A DNA stretch of 41,363 nt, taken from NCBI GenBank assembly GCA_013298545.1, contig JAAFIA010000042.1:1-41363 (forward strand). The letters run 5' to 3'. The notes beneath the pieces are model-generated. The model saw nothing but the letters and a program-made list of their open reading frames with translations, was not told the origin of the DNA and ran no database searches. The position numbers were made by a program, and so were the translations under genes. Positions 15,087-22,296 of this stretch are shown here, piece by piece. Origin of the DNA: Bacteroidota bacterium (GTDB lineage Bacteria; Bacteroidota; Bacteroidia; Palsa-965). Numbering within the stretch: position 1 is the first letter of the stretch; each line of letters opens with the position of its first letter.

Positions 15087-15113
15087 TTGCAATCAGGAGG
15101 CGATTACTTTTTT
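15081..15113. terminator. Weak bidirectional terminator candidate
   Basis: AAGTAAT (15081-15087) and ATTACTT (15103-15109) with a U-run form a 7-bp, AT-rich stem between the convergent cupin gene and the membrane-protein gene. It overlaps the cupin stop codon. Confidence 0.35.
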
Positions 15114-15752
15114 CAGCCCTTGTGCCATCATCAAAAAACTAACAACAATGAGCAAGTGGGAAATGTCGTTGTAGTTGCACCAAATTGGGTGGATGGAAAT
15201 TTTAAACGTATGAACTGCAGCCGTAATGGTTGACATAAAAATTCCCCATCCGATTAATCCTGTTCCGGCATGACGGCGAAAGCCAAGAATAATATTCCAA
15301 AACATAATGGGAAGCAAGCCGAGTGCGATGTGGACTTTTACAACATTGTAATTTTTCCAGTAGATCATGGCCACAATAAACAAGAGAACTTGCAATGCGG
15401 GAAAGAGGTGCAGAAAGCGGTGTCGTTTATGAATGTAGCGAAATGCTTCTGCGCGTTGGGCGTATGTAATTCCTAATCCTTGGACAATGACCATAGCCAT
15501 CCAAACACCGAGGTGTGCCGATTCTGATGTGTAATAGGAAAATCCATGAACAACGACACCGATGAGTGAGGAGACGGCGAGGAATAAAAAAAAGCTGGCC
15601 CAATTGCGTGCATAGAAATCGGATTTGTCGGAAGTTCTGATTTTTTTCCAGCCATAAATTCCGGCGGCAAACATCATGACATTGGTCAATGCCGTAACCG
15701 GATCACGTAGGATGATTCCATTCCAGTCTAATTCGACAACATATTTGATCAT
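15093..15752 (-). CDS. Polytopic membrane protein of unknown function
   Basis: 219 aa from MIKYVVELDWNG (15752), with about seven hydrophobic segments (for example ALTNVMMFAAGIYGW, FFLFLAVSSLIGVVVHGF, LLFIVAMIYW, LLPIMFWNIILGF and ISHLLIVVSFLMMAQGL). Several His residues lie in or near membrane segments (VVHGF, VKVHIALG, TAAVHTFKISIHPIW, ISHLL), a pattern seen in the DUF6962 and hemolysin-III-like families, but I cannot fix the family. The start is set by a perfect -7 box 24 nt upstream. A much longer reading (to 15935) would translate the neighbouring TTCCAAG repeats into NLELGTWNLELG and should be avoided. Confidence 0.75.
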   Translation of the reverse strand: MIKYVVELDWNGIILRDPVTALTNVMMFAAGIYGWKKIRTSDKSDFYARNWASFFLFLAVSSLIGVVVHGFSYYTSESAHLGVWMAMVIVQGLGITYAQRAEAFRYIHKRHRFLHLFPALQVLLFIVAMIYWKNYNVVKVHIALGLLPIMFWNIILGFRRHAGTGLIGWGIFMSTITAAVHTFKISIHPIWCNYNDISHLLIVVSFLMMAQGLKKVIAS

Positions 15753-15776
15753 GGTGTAACCTGCGCAATTGGTGCG

Positions 15777-15784
15777 CAAAGATA
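15777..15784 (-). promoter_or_regulatory. -7 box TATCTTTG for the membrane-protein gene
   Basis: A perfect TAnnTTTG on the minus strand, 24 nt upstream of the ATG at 15752. It fixes the start and puts the repeat array upstream of this promoter. Confidence 0.55.
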
Positions 15785-15817
15785 GTTTTTTCTTTGTGCT
15801 TGCAGTTTTATGTTCTA

Positions 15818-16290
15818 GAGGGATTCGGTTTGGAAACACAGACGAATTGGAGATTCCAAGTTCCAAGTTCCAAGTTCCAAGTTCCAAGTTCCAGAGGGAT
15901 TCGGTTTGGAGACACAGACGAATTGGAAATTTCAAGTTCCAAGTTCCAGAGGGATTCGGTTTGGAGACTTATGACGATTTAAAGTTTCAAGTTCCAAAGT
16001 GCAACGGTTTCTGAAATTTGGGGCTTCGGTGAGAGCAATGTATTATCTGAGTTTGTACTTTAAAAATTTGGAATCTGGAAATTGGAAATTGGAAGTTCCA
16101 AGTTCCAGAGGGATTCGGTTTGGAGATTTATGACGATTTAAAGTTTCAAGTTCCAAAGTGCAAAGGTTTCTGAAATTTGGGGCTTCGGCGAGAGCAGTGT
16201 ATTTTCTGAGTTTGTACTTTAAAAATTTGGAAATTGGAACTTGGAATTTGGAACTTGGAACTTGGAAATTTCAAGTTCCAGAGGGTTGTG
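15818..16290. repeat. TTCCAAG / CTTGGAA repeat array with nested duplications
   Basis: Runs of TTCCAAGTTCCAAG alternate with runs of its complement GGAACTTGGAA. A higher-order marker GAGGGATTCGGTTTGG occurs at 15818, 15894, 15949 and 16108, with a decayed fifth at 16281. The last two full units (15949-16107 and 16108-16280) are near-identical duplications of about 160-170 bp. The array fills the space between the divergent membrane-protein and RsmB-like genes. Opposed runs could pair into long hairpins. Confidence 0.85.
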
Positions 16291-16374
16291 GTTTTTTATG
16301 TGCTAATGTCGAAGCATGGGCACCAAAGCGGTGGCTGTTTTTTTAAAGTGTCGGACTGACGAAGGAAAGAGCCG

Positions 16375-16382
16375 TATCTTTG
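16375..16382 (+). promoter_or_regulatory. -7 box TATCTTTG only 5 nt from the RsmB-like start
   Basis: A perfect TAnnTTTG with only 5 nt between it and the ATG at 16388. With the usual transcription start 6-7 nt after the box, the mRNA would begin at or next to the start codon. Confidence 0.5.
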
Positions 16383-16387
16383 CCGCG

Positions 16388-17614
16388 ATGAAGAAAAAAC
16401 ATTCCCAAGAAGCTCCGATCATATCGGAAGGGCGAATGAGCAAGGAAGCCTTGTTCGAAATTTTTGCAGATGGCAAACCTGCCGATGTTGGTTTGATGCG
16501 TGTGATGAAGAAATATCGGTTGCGTGATGAGAAGATTCGCGGACGTGTAGCAGAATGTGTTTATGGTGTTATTCGTTATTTGCGTCCGCTGATGGCGGCT
16601 ACGGGATGTTCTGATCCGGCTGACGAAAATCAACTTGCTATTTTGGTTCATGCGTGGAAAGTTTTTGCGTTTCGTCACAGCAGCACGAAAATAAAAACGG
16701 ATGAGGAGAAGCGTTGGGCCGATCGGTTTGCAAAATATAAAGGGGTGCGGAAGATTCGCGAATCGATTCCTGATTGGTTGGATGAGCGTGGATTGAGCGA
16801 GATTGGCGAATCGGATTGGGAAAACGTATTGCAAGCGTTGAATCGAAAACCAGAAATTGCGATTCGTGTGAATACGTTGGTAACGACTCGCGAAAAATTA
16901 AAAGCGCGTTTGGCGGCAGTTGGTATTGAAACCGTAGAGGATGAATTGGCACCTGATGCGTTGCGTCTTCCGCATTATGCAAATGTGTTTGTAACGGAAG
17001 CATTCGAGGCGGGTGAGTTTGAGGTGCAGGATGTTTCGTCGCAACGCATTGCTCCGCTTCTGGATGTGAAAGCGGGAATGCGAGTGGTGGATGCGTGCGC
17101 GGGGCGGGGGGGAAAAACATTGCACCTTGCCGCATTGATGCAAAACAAAGGCCGCTTACTTGCACTCGATGTTTCTGAAACAAAATTGCAGGAATTGCGC
17201 AAACGCGTACGTCGTGCATCGGTAGCGATTGCAGAAGCAAAAACCATCGACTCACAAAAAGTAATCAAGCGTTTGGCCGAGTCGGCTGATCGGGTCTTGC
17301 TCGATCTTCCGTGTTCGGGTCTTGGTGTGTTGCGTCGTAATCCAGATATTCGGTGGCGCTTGCAGCCAGAGGAGTTGGAAGAATTGATTGCACTGCAATA
17401 TACCTTGCTTGTGCAGTATGCAACACTTGTGAAGCCGGGTGGAAAATTAGTTTTTGCAACGTGTAGCATTCTTCCTTCGGAAGGAGAATGGCAAACGAAA
17501 AAATTTATCGAAGAGCATGGCACTTCTTGGTCATGCGATGAAGAATTGCGCATCAGTCCAGCAAATTTTGATGGCGATGGATTTTATGCGGCAGTTTTTA
17601 CAAAAAAAATCTGA
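16388..17614 (+). CDS. RsmB/NOL1/NOP2/Sun family RNA m5C methyltransferase
   Basis: 408 aa. Residues 20-130 resemble the NusB-like domain found in RsmB. The catalytic half carries the SAM-binding motif VVDACAGRGGKT (233-244) and acidic LALDVSE (D261). It also has LDLPCSGLGVLRRNPDIRW (C309, release cysteine) and FATCSILPSEGE (C359, nucleophile). Both cysteines are present, so the enzyme should be active on cytosine C5 in rRNA, 16S C967 in RsmB; orthology with RsmB rather than a sister family is not proved. The start MKKKHSQE (16388) lies just 5 nt after the -7 box, suggesting a leaderless or nearly leaderless mRNA. MSKEALFE (16436) is the next possible start. Confidence 0.85.
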   Translation: MKKKHSQEAPIISEGRMSKEALFEIFADGKPADVGLMRVMKKYRLRDEKIRGRVAECVYGVIRYLRPLMAATGCSDPADENQLAILVHAWKVFAFRHSSTKIKTDEEKRWADRFAKYKGVRKIRESIPDWLDERGLSEIGESDWENVLQALNRKPEIAIRVNTLVTTREKLKARLAAVGIETVEDELAPDALRLPHYANVFVTEAFEAGEFEVQDVSSQRIAPLLDVKAGMRVVDACAGRGGKTLHLAALMQNKGRLLALDVSETKLQELRKRVRRASVAIAEAKTIDSQKVIKRLAESADRVLLDLPCSGLGVLRRNPDIRWRLQPEELEELIALQYTLLVQYATLVKPGGKLVFATCSILPSEGEWQTKKFIEEHGTSWSCDEELRISPANFDGDGFYAAVFTKKI

Positions 17615-17680
17615 TCTGATTTTTAAGTACATTTTTTCATCGGGCATTGTTCTAATCAAACACCCGCACATTTTTACGAA

Positions 17681-17727
17681 TCGCTGAAACACCAGTTAAA
17701 TCAATTGTTTCAGCGATTTTGTTTTTT
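17681..17727 (+). terminator. Intrinsic terminator downstream of the RsmB-like gene
   Basis: TCGCTGAAACA (17681-17691) and TGTTTCAGCGA (17706-17716) form a perfect 11-bp stem followed by TTTTGTTTTTT. Confidence 0.8.
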
Positions 17728-17895
17728 CTAAAATGATTTTTTTATTTTTCAAAATCTCGAAAACGGCATTCGTTAGTTCATTCATTATCAACCTTATTAA
17801 CAAAGTCGTGTTGAAAAAATAGCAACGCATATTTTTTTTTGCATTCTAAATTTCTCTTACTTCGTCAGCAAATAAATTTTTCAAAACCAAAAACC

Positions 17896-18141
17896 ATGGC
17901 AAAGAAAGCAACAACCGCAAAAAAAGCAGCTCCTAAAAAAGCTGCTGCAAAAAAAGCAGCTCCAAAAAAGAAAGCTGCTGCAAAGAAGCCAGCTGTTAAA
18001 AAAGCTGCTGCTCCTAAAAAAGCTGCTGCTCCTAAGAAAGCTGCTGCTAAAAAAGCTGCTCCTAAGAAAGCTGCTGCTCCTAAGAAAGCCGCTGCTCCTA
18101 AGAAAGCTGCTGCTAAGAAAGCTGCTCCTAAAAAAGCATAA
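17896..18141 (+). CDS. Histone H1-like Lys/Ala/Pro-rich basic protein
   Basis: 81 aa made almost only of Ala, Lys and Pro in KKAAAPKKAA- and KKAAPKKAA-type repeats, after MAKKATTAKK. This is the composition of bacterial histone-H1-like proteins and of eukaryotic H1 tails, so a nucleoid-binding role is likely; specific function is unknown. The gene is monocistronic: about 170 bp of AT-rich leader precedes it, with a possible -7-like TAAATTTC at 17847-17854, and a strong hairpin terminator lies 20 nt after the stop. The DNA repeats GCTGCTCCTAAGAAA many times, so its length may vary between strains. Confidence 0.8.
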   Translation: MAKKATTAKKAAPKKAAAKKAAPKKKAAAKKPAVKKAAAPKKAAAPKKAAAKKAAPKKAAAPKKAAAPKKAAAKKAAPKKA

Positions 18142-18160
18142 GCTTAGAAGCTTAGAAATG

Positions 18161-18195
18161 AAAAACCTTCTGCCCTCGGCAGGAGGTTTTTTTTT
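18161..18195 (+). terminator. Intrinsic terminator after the histone-H1-like gene
   Basis: AAAACCTTCTGCC and GGCAGGAGGTTTT close a 3-nt loop, then a run of Ts follows. Two copies of AGCTTAGA directly precede it. Confidence 0.85.
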
Positions 18196-18253
18196 AGACA
18201 TGCGCGTATTGATGAAAACAGAAATGTCTTGAAATACGGAACACCGAAAAAAT

Positions 18254-18261
18254 TATCTTTG
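18254..18261 (+). promoter_or_regulatory. -7 box TATCTTTG for the lipoprotein gene
   Basis: A perfect TAnnTTTG 21 nt upstream of the ATG at 18283. A TTG lies 22 nt further upstream, slightly beyond the usual -33 spacing. Confidence 0.55.
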
Positions 18262-18282
18262 GCACATAAACTACATCACCAC

Positions 18283-18819
18283 ATGAAACGAATTATTCTA
18301 CTCGCCGCAGTTGCTGCTCCCTTGCTTTGGATGTCGTGCAACAATGCTCCTACTGTAACTCCTGAAGTGATTCCTCCGGGCATGGCTGTTGCCGATTTAA
18401 CCGCACAAGGGTTTGCTGTAAAAATCAACATTCCAGATTCTACGAAAGGGGTTGCACAAATTGCTGAAACACCCGGCGGTGTTCAAGTACGTGTTGGCAA
18501 CAATTTCGATATTCTTTTGAATGTTGCCGTTGGTGAAGATGCCGATCTCAAAGCACGCAAGGCACTTATTACCGCAACCGATGCAGGCGTAAGCACATTC
18601 TCTACCGAAAACGACTCTATACTCATTTGGGAAACGAAATTCGGAGAAGAGCATGTTGCAAGTCATTTCTGTGTAATTCGCAAAGTTGGAACAGACGCTT
18701 ACCTCATTCACGACAACAGCGACAATCCAGACAACCAATTCAAAAAAGAAGCCATTGAAAAAATGATCGAATCGGCTCGTTCGCTTCGCGCAAAACCCGT
18801 TGAGGCTCCGAAATCTTAA
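18283..18819 (+). CDS. Hypothetical lipoprotein
   Basis: 178 aa. MKRIILLAAVAAPLLWMSC is a lipoprotein signal with the lipidated cysteine at C19 (WMSC). After a Pro/Thr linker, the mature part is a single domain with GFAVKINIPDS, GGVQVRVGNNFDILLNV, ILIWETKFGEEHVASHFCVI and AYLIHDNS, mixed strand and helix. I do not recognise the fold. The start at 18283 follows a perfect -7 box by 21 nt; a Met at 18229 lies upstream of that box and is excluded. A strong bidirectional terminator follows. It is expected to sit in the envelope. Confidence 0.75.
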   Translation: MKRIILLAAVAAPLLWMSCNNAPTVTPEVIPPGMAVADLTAQGFAVKINIPDSTKGVAQIAETPGGVQVRVGNNFDILLNVAVGEDADLKARKALITATDAGVSTFSTENDSILIWETKFGEEHVASHFCVIRKVGTDAYLIHDNSDNPDNQFKKEAIEKMIESARSLRAKPVEAPKS

Positions 18820-18837
18820 TCTTCTTTTCTACTGCAT

Positions 18838-18878
18838 AAAAAAACACCCGTTCGATAAGTTGAACGGGTGTTTTTTTA
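18838..18878. terminator. Bidirectional intrinsic terminator
   Basis: AAAAAACACCCGTTC and GAACGGGTGTTTTTT form a 15-bp stem around an 8-nt loop, between the convergent ends of the lipoprotein gene (18819) and typA (18893). Confidence 0.9.
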
Positions 18879-18892
18879 TAGATGAATTTGAC

Positions 18893-20710
18893 TTATGAAT
18901 CTGCAGTCATTTTCTTTTTGTTGCGGTCGCGTTCATTCGCATCGAGATAAACTTTACGAATACGAATAGAAAGCGGTGTAATTTCAACGTACTCGTCGGC
19001 TTGGATATATTCCATAGCTTCTTCGAGTGAATGCTTGATCGCTGGCGCAATGCTCATTTTCTCGTCTGTACCAGAAGCACGCATGTTGGTGAGTTTTTTC
19101 TCGGTAACGATATTGACCACCAAATCATCTGGACGAATGTGTTCGCCGATAACCTGTCCGCCATAAATTTCAGCACCTGGATCAACGAAGAAGCGTCCGC
19201 GATCTTGAAGTTTGTCGATTGAATAAGCAACGGCGGTACCTTTTTCTTTGGCAATCAAAACACCAGCGATACGTTGTGGAATATTTCCTTTCCACGGTTC
19301 GAATGCTTTGAAGCGGTGTGCCATAATTGCTTCTCCAGCGGTGGCGGTAAGAATGTTGTTGCGAAGGCCGATCAATCCGCGCGCAGGGATATTAAATTCC
19401 ATATGAATCAAATCGCCTTTCGGTTCCATCACCAACATTTCGCCTTTTTTCTGGCTCACCAATTCGATTACTTTTCCAGATGTTTCTTCTGGTGTGTCGA
19501 TGCTGAGAACCTCAATTGGTTCATGTTTCGCATCGTCGATGTACTTGATGATTACTTGTGGTTGGCCAATTTGCATTTCGTATCCTTCACGACGCATGGT
19601 TTCGATGAGGATTGACAAGTGAAGAATACCACGACCATAAACAAGGTACGAATCGGGCGATGCTGTTTCTTCAACACGCAAAGCCAGATTTTTTTCGAGT
19701 TCGCGCATGAGGCGGTCGCGCAAGTGACGCGAGGTAACGAATTTTCCTTCTTTACCAAAGAATGGCGAGTTGTTGATGGTAAACAACATGCTCATCGTCG
19801 GCTCGTCGATATTGATGGCTGGCAATGGTTCTGGATTTTCAAAATCGCAAATGGTATCGCCAATTTCAAATCCTTCGATTCCGGTAACAGCCACAATTTC
19901 GCCAGCACCCATTTCAGCTACTTTTTTGCGGGCAAGACCTTCAAAGACAAAAATTTCTTTGATGCGTGTTTTTACTTTCGTTACACCATCTCGTTTGAAA
20001 AGAATAACAGGCATGTTTTCGCGGATTGTTCCGCGCAACAAACGACCAACAGCAATACGACCAACAAACGACGAGAAGTCGAGCGAGGTAACTTGCAATT
20101 GTGGTGTTCCTTGGTATTGTGGTGCGTTGGGGAAATAATCGAGGATGACATCCAGCAAATGCGAAATGTCGGTTGCCGGATTTTTCCAATCGGCACCCAT
20201 CCAACCGTGTTTAGAAGAACCATAAACCGTTGGGAACTCCAACTGTTCTTCGGTAGCTCCAAGGTTGAAGAAGAGTTCAAAAACTTGTTCTTGTACTTCG
20301 TCTGGGCGGCAGTTTGGTTTATCAACTTTATTGATTACCAAAATTGCTTTTTTGCCTTGTTGCAAAGCTTTCTGCAAAACGAAACGTGTTTGCGGCATCG
20401 CGCCTTCAAACGCATCGACGAGTAGCAGAACACCATCGGCCATATTGAGTACACGTTCTACCTCACCACCGAAATCGGCGTGGCCGGGTGTATCGATGAT
20501 GTTGATTTTGGTGTCTTTATACGTTACAGAAACGTTTTTGGCGAGAATGGTAATTCCGCGTTCGCGTTCAAGGTCGTTGTTGTCGAGAATTAGCTCTCCG
20601 CTTTCCTGATTTTCACGGAAAAGTTTTCCTTGGAGGAGCATTTTGTCAACCAGCGTCGTCTTGCCGTGGTCAACGTGTGCGATAATCGCAATATTGCGTA
20701 TGTTTTGCAT
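18893..20710 (-). CDS. typA: TypA/BipA ribosome-associated GTPase
   Basis: 605 aa, normal for TypA. It is a translational GTPase that binds the 70S ribosome and helps large-subunit assembly and stress adaptation. Seen in order: G1 AHVDHGKTT (residues 11-19), the G2 region ERGITILAKN, G3 DTPGHADFGGEVERV, G4 NKVDKPNCRPDEV, then EF-Tu domain-2-like and EF-G-like parts and the TypA C-terminal domain (ARGLIGLRNNILTATAGEAI). The start MQNIRNIAIIAH (20710) is right because the -7 box TACCTTTG lies 18 nt upstream; Mets further upstream are behind it. It is a single transcription unit. The -7 box is enclosed by an unusual inverted repeat, listed separately. Confidence 0.95.
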   Translation of the reverse strand: MQNIRNIAIIAHVDHGKTTLVDKMLLQGKLFRENQESGELILDNNDLERERGITILAKNVSVTYKDTKINIIDTPGHADFGGEVERVLNMADGVLLLVDAFEGAMPQTRFVLQKALQQGKKAILVINKVDKPNCRPDEVQEQVFELFFNLGATEEQLEFPTVYGSSKHGWMGADWKNPATDISHLLDVILDYFPNAPQYQGTPQLQVTSLDFSSFVGRIAVGRLLRGTIRENMPVILFKRDGVTKVKTRIKEIFVFEGLARKKVAEMGAGEIVAVTGIEGFEIGDTICDFENPEPLPAINIDEPTMSMLFTINNSPFFGKEGKFVTSRHLRDRLMRELEKNLALRVEETASPDSYLVYGRGILHLSILIETMRREGYEMQIGQPQVIIKYIDDAKHEPIEVLSIDTPEETSGKVIELVSQKKGEMLVMEPKGDLIHMEFNIPARGLIGLRNNILTATAGEAIMAHRFKAFEPWKGNIPQRIAGVLIAKEKGTAVAYSIDKLQDRGRFFVDPGAEIYGGQVIGEHIRPDDLVVNIVTEKKLTNMRASGTDEKMSIAPAIKHSLEEAMEYIQADEYVEITPLSIRIRKVYLDANERDRNKKKMTADS

Positions 20711-20714
20711 GTGT

Positions 20715-20748
20715 CTGAAAAAGAGCCGCAAAGGTACGGCTTTTTCAG
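20715..20748 (-). promoter_or_regulatory. typA -7 box TACCTTTG enclosed by an inverted repeat
   Basis: The box (20729-20736) is flanked by CTGAAAAAGAGCCG (20715-20728) and CGGCTTTTTCAG (20737-20748), which are inverted copies except for a 2-nt insertion. The dyad would cover the -7 box and transcription start. It could be an operator or an mRNA 5' hairpin, or it may be coincidence. Confidence 0.5.
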
Positions 20749-20945
20749 GCTCAGAACACACTTGCCTAGCCCCAATCCTCATCCCAATAGCGCCTCTGCT
20801 ATTTGAAACAATAAGCAGGACGGGCCATTCAGACCATCTAACAGGTAAAATTTAACAGCGAATTAATTTCGTGCGATCCCAGCATATCGTTGAACTGTTG
20901 GTTTTATCCGATAAGTGGTGCACCAAACGGAGCTTAAAATAACGC

Positions 20946-21440
20946 TTATACTTTCTTCTCGATGTATGCTTTAAGCTTTCCTTGCTCTTTCATTTTGACG
21001 TATTTCTCGACGTTTTTGTCTTTGCCGAGCGTTTCTTTGTTGTTCGTATAAAAAGCAATAACGGCTTCGATACCGGCCACATTGCCGCCAACATTGTCTT
21101 TGAAATTACGTGTTTCGATGGCGTATTTGGCCCAGCCACCCATAAATATCAGGAGCATATCACCACCTTTGAACGTAACAATTTTGGGATCGACAGTTAC
21201 GCTTACATCGGGACTTCCACTAATCCATTTCAACAAAAACGCATTGGCAGCCTTGCGTTTTGTCTTTTGTTCGGTTATGGGTGTTTTGATTAACCAATCG
21301 ACACATTTGATGATGTCTTGTTCGTACTGCGCATAATCGCCCGCTTTTTCGAGTTTATAATTTTCGGGTACTTCAAAATCTTGTGCAACAAGTGCTAAAG
21401 AACAAAGGGCGAGAAAGAGCGTGAGGATATTTTTTTTCAT
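20946..21440 (-). CDS. Small secreted protein of unknown function
   Basis: 164 aa. The signal peptide MKKNILTLFLALCSLALVAQ is followed by a mostly helical, Lys-rich domain (YEQDIIKCVDWLIKTPITEQ, then RKAANAFLLKWISGSPDVSV, then MLLIFMGGWAKYAIETRNF), with several aromatic residues. There is no catalytic motif I can name; proteins of similar size and layout are common and uncharacterised in Bacteroidetes. A perfect -7 box TATTTTTG lies 37 nt upstream, so it has its own promoter although the DUF6630-like gene ends only 69 nt away on the same strand. Confidence 0.75.
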   Translation of the reverse strand: MKKNILTLFLALCSLALVAQDFEVPENYKLEKAGDYAQYEQDIIKCVDWLIKTPITEQKTKRKAANAFLLKWISGSPDVSVTVDPKIVTFKGGDMLLIFMGGWAKYAIETRNFKDNVGGNVAGIEAVIAFYTNNKETLGKDKNVEKYVKMKEQGKLKAYIEKKV

Positions 21441-21477
21441 GGGGTGGTTTTAAAATTAGTGCTTACAAAAACTAGTT

Positions 21478-21485
21478 CAAAAATA
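21478..21485 (-). promoter_or_regulatory. -7 box TATTTTTG
   Basis: A perfect TAnnTTTG 37 nt upstream of the ATG at 21440. No TTG is found at -33. Confidence 0.45.
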
Positions 21486-21509
21486 CATTTTTTGGCTTAC
21501 GGTTCTCTG

Positions 21510-22013
21510 TCAATCAAACAACTCGTCAATCAACGTTTGTACCTTTTCATAACTTTCTTTTCTAACGAGTGCTATCGGATAGCTATCGCTATCTAAACCA
21601 AACAAGACGAGGGCGTATCCATATTCTTCGAGCGGATTTTCGATGAGGTCCAATAATTCAAACATGCCTTCTTCTTCGGCATCTTCTTCATCATCTTCAT
21701 CAACTAACTCATCCGAAATTTTGCCGCGCGACAGGAGTTTGATGGCATGATTCAATTCTGCAGCATCGGCTTTCCAATCGAGTTCGTAAACCACATTTTT
21801 TTCGCCCAAAACATCGAGTAAATAACAAAGGGTTTGTTCGGGATGCCCGGGTTTATCAATGCCTCGATTGGTGAAATACTTGCCCTTATGCTTTTCGAAG
21901 AACGCAGTAGGATTAGCATCCGCTTCCATCAGTTCTTCGGCTGTTTTTTTGCTGAACGCCTCTTCGGCTGTAAGTGAAAAAACGAGGTCGTTGTACTTTT
22001 GTTCGGTGATCAT
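21510..22013 (-). CDS. DUF6630-like cytosolic protein
   Basis: 167 aa from MITEQKYNDL (22013); a longer reading to 22103 would translate the tRNA terminator. It is acidic, with a run DELVDEDDEEDAEEEGMFEL in the middle, and ends with GYALVLFGLDSDSYPIALVRKE, a signature I associate with DUF6630. The N-terminal half includes FFEKHKGKYFTNRGIDKPGH. There is no signal peptide, so it is probably cytoplasmic; the function is unknown. The ATG lies just 19 nt beyond the terminator hairpin of the upstream tRNA gene and has no -7 box of its own, so it may depend on read-through from the tRNA. Confidence 0.65.
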   Translation of the reverse strand: MITEQKYNDLVFSLTAEEAFSKKTAEELMEADANPTAFFEKHKGKYFTNRGIDKPGHPEQTLCYLLDVLGEKNVVYELDWKADAAELNHAIKLLSRGKISDELVDEDDEEDAEEEGMFELLDLIENPLEEYGYALVLFGLDSDSYPIALVRKESYEKVQTLIDELFD

Positions 22014-22023
22014 GGTGTATGGA

Positions 22024-22067
22024 ATAAAAAAGAAAAGGGTTGATTGCTTTTGTGCATCAACCCTTTT
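22024..22067 (-). terminator. Hairpin terminator between the tRNA and the DUF6630-like gene
   Basis: AAAAGGGTTGAT and ATCAACCCTTTT form a perfect 12-bp stem with an 11-nt loop, followed on the minus strand by CTTTTTTATT. It begins 9 nt after the tRNA and could act as terminator or attenuator for the next gene. Confidence 0.8.
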
Positions 22068-22075
22068 AAAGGATG

Positions 22076-22149
22076 TGGGCCAACTAGGGATCGAACCTAG
22101 CACCTGCGGATTATGAGTCCGACGCTCTAACCGACTGAGCTATTGGCCC
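22076..22149 (-). tRNA. tRNA with CAT anticodon (probably tRNA-Ile2; elongator Met possible)
   Basis: 74 nt with a full cloverleaf: acceptor GGGCCAA/TTGGCCC, D-arm GCTCAGTCGGTTAGAGC, anticodon loop CTCATAA (anticodon CAT) and T-arm CTAGG-TTCGATC-CCTAG, with discriminator A. CCA is not encoded. The first pair is G-C, which excludes initiator tRNA. Pairs C4-G69 and C5-G68 match those TilS recognises in E. coli tRNA-Ile2, whereas elongator Met in E. coli has other pairs there. If so, C34 is modified to lysidine and the tRNA reads AUA. One weak pair sits at the top of the anticodon stem. Confidence 0.85.
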
Positions 22150-22281
22150 ATTTTTTAGAAGTTTTTGAAATTTAAGTACCTTCTAAATCTATTGGGGAGC
22201 AAAAATAGCACATTCGCCGATTTTTTCACTTCTTTTTTTTCGCATAGACTAATTCTGTGCTTTCATCCGACTTGTGTGTAT

Positions 22282-22289
22282 TAGCTTTG
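22282..22289 (+). promoter_or_regulatory. -7 box TAGCTTTG only 7 nt from the start codon
   Basis: A perfect TAnnTTTG; the ATG of the metallophosphoesterase gene follows after 7 nt, so the mRNA is predicted to be leaderless. Confidence 0.5.
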
Positions 22290-22296
22290 CAATCTT

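Noticed and set aside
15753-15935. N-terminal extension of the membrane protein (NLELGTWNLELG)
   Set aside because: It translates the repeat array and lies upstream of the perfect -7 box at 15777-15784; the ATG at 15752 is the start.
15818-16290. CRISPR array
   Set aside because: No constant repeat with unique spacers of even length; both orientations of a heptamer occur and no cas genes are near.
22076-22149. Initiator tRNA-fMet
   Set aside because: The acceptor starts with a G-C pair and the anticodon stem lacks three G-C pairs, so it is not an initiator.
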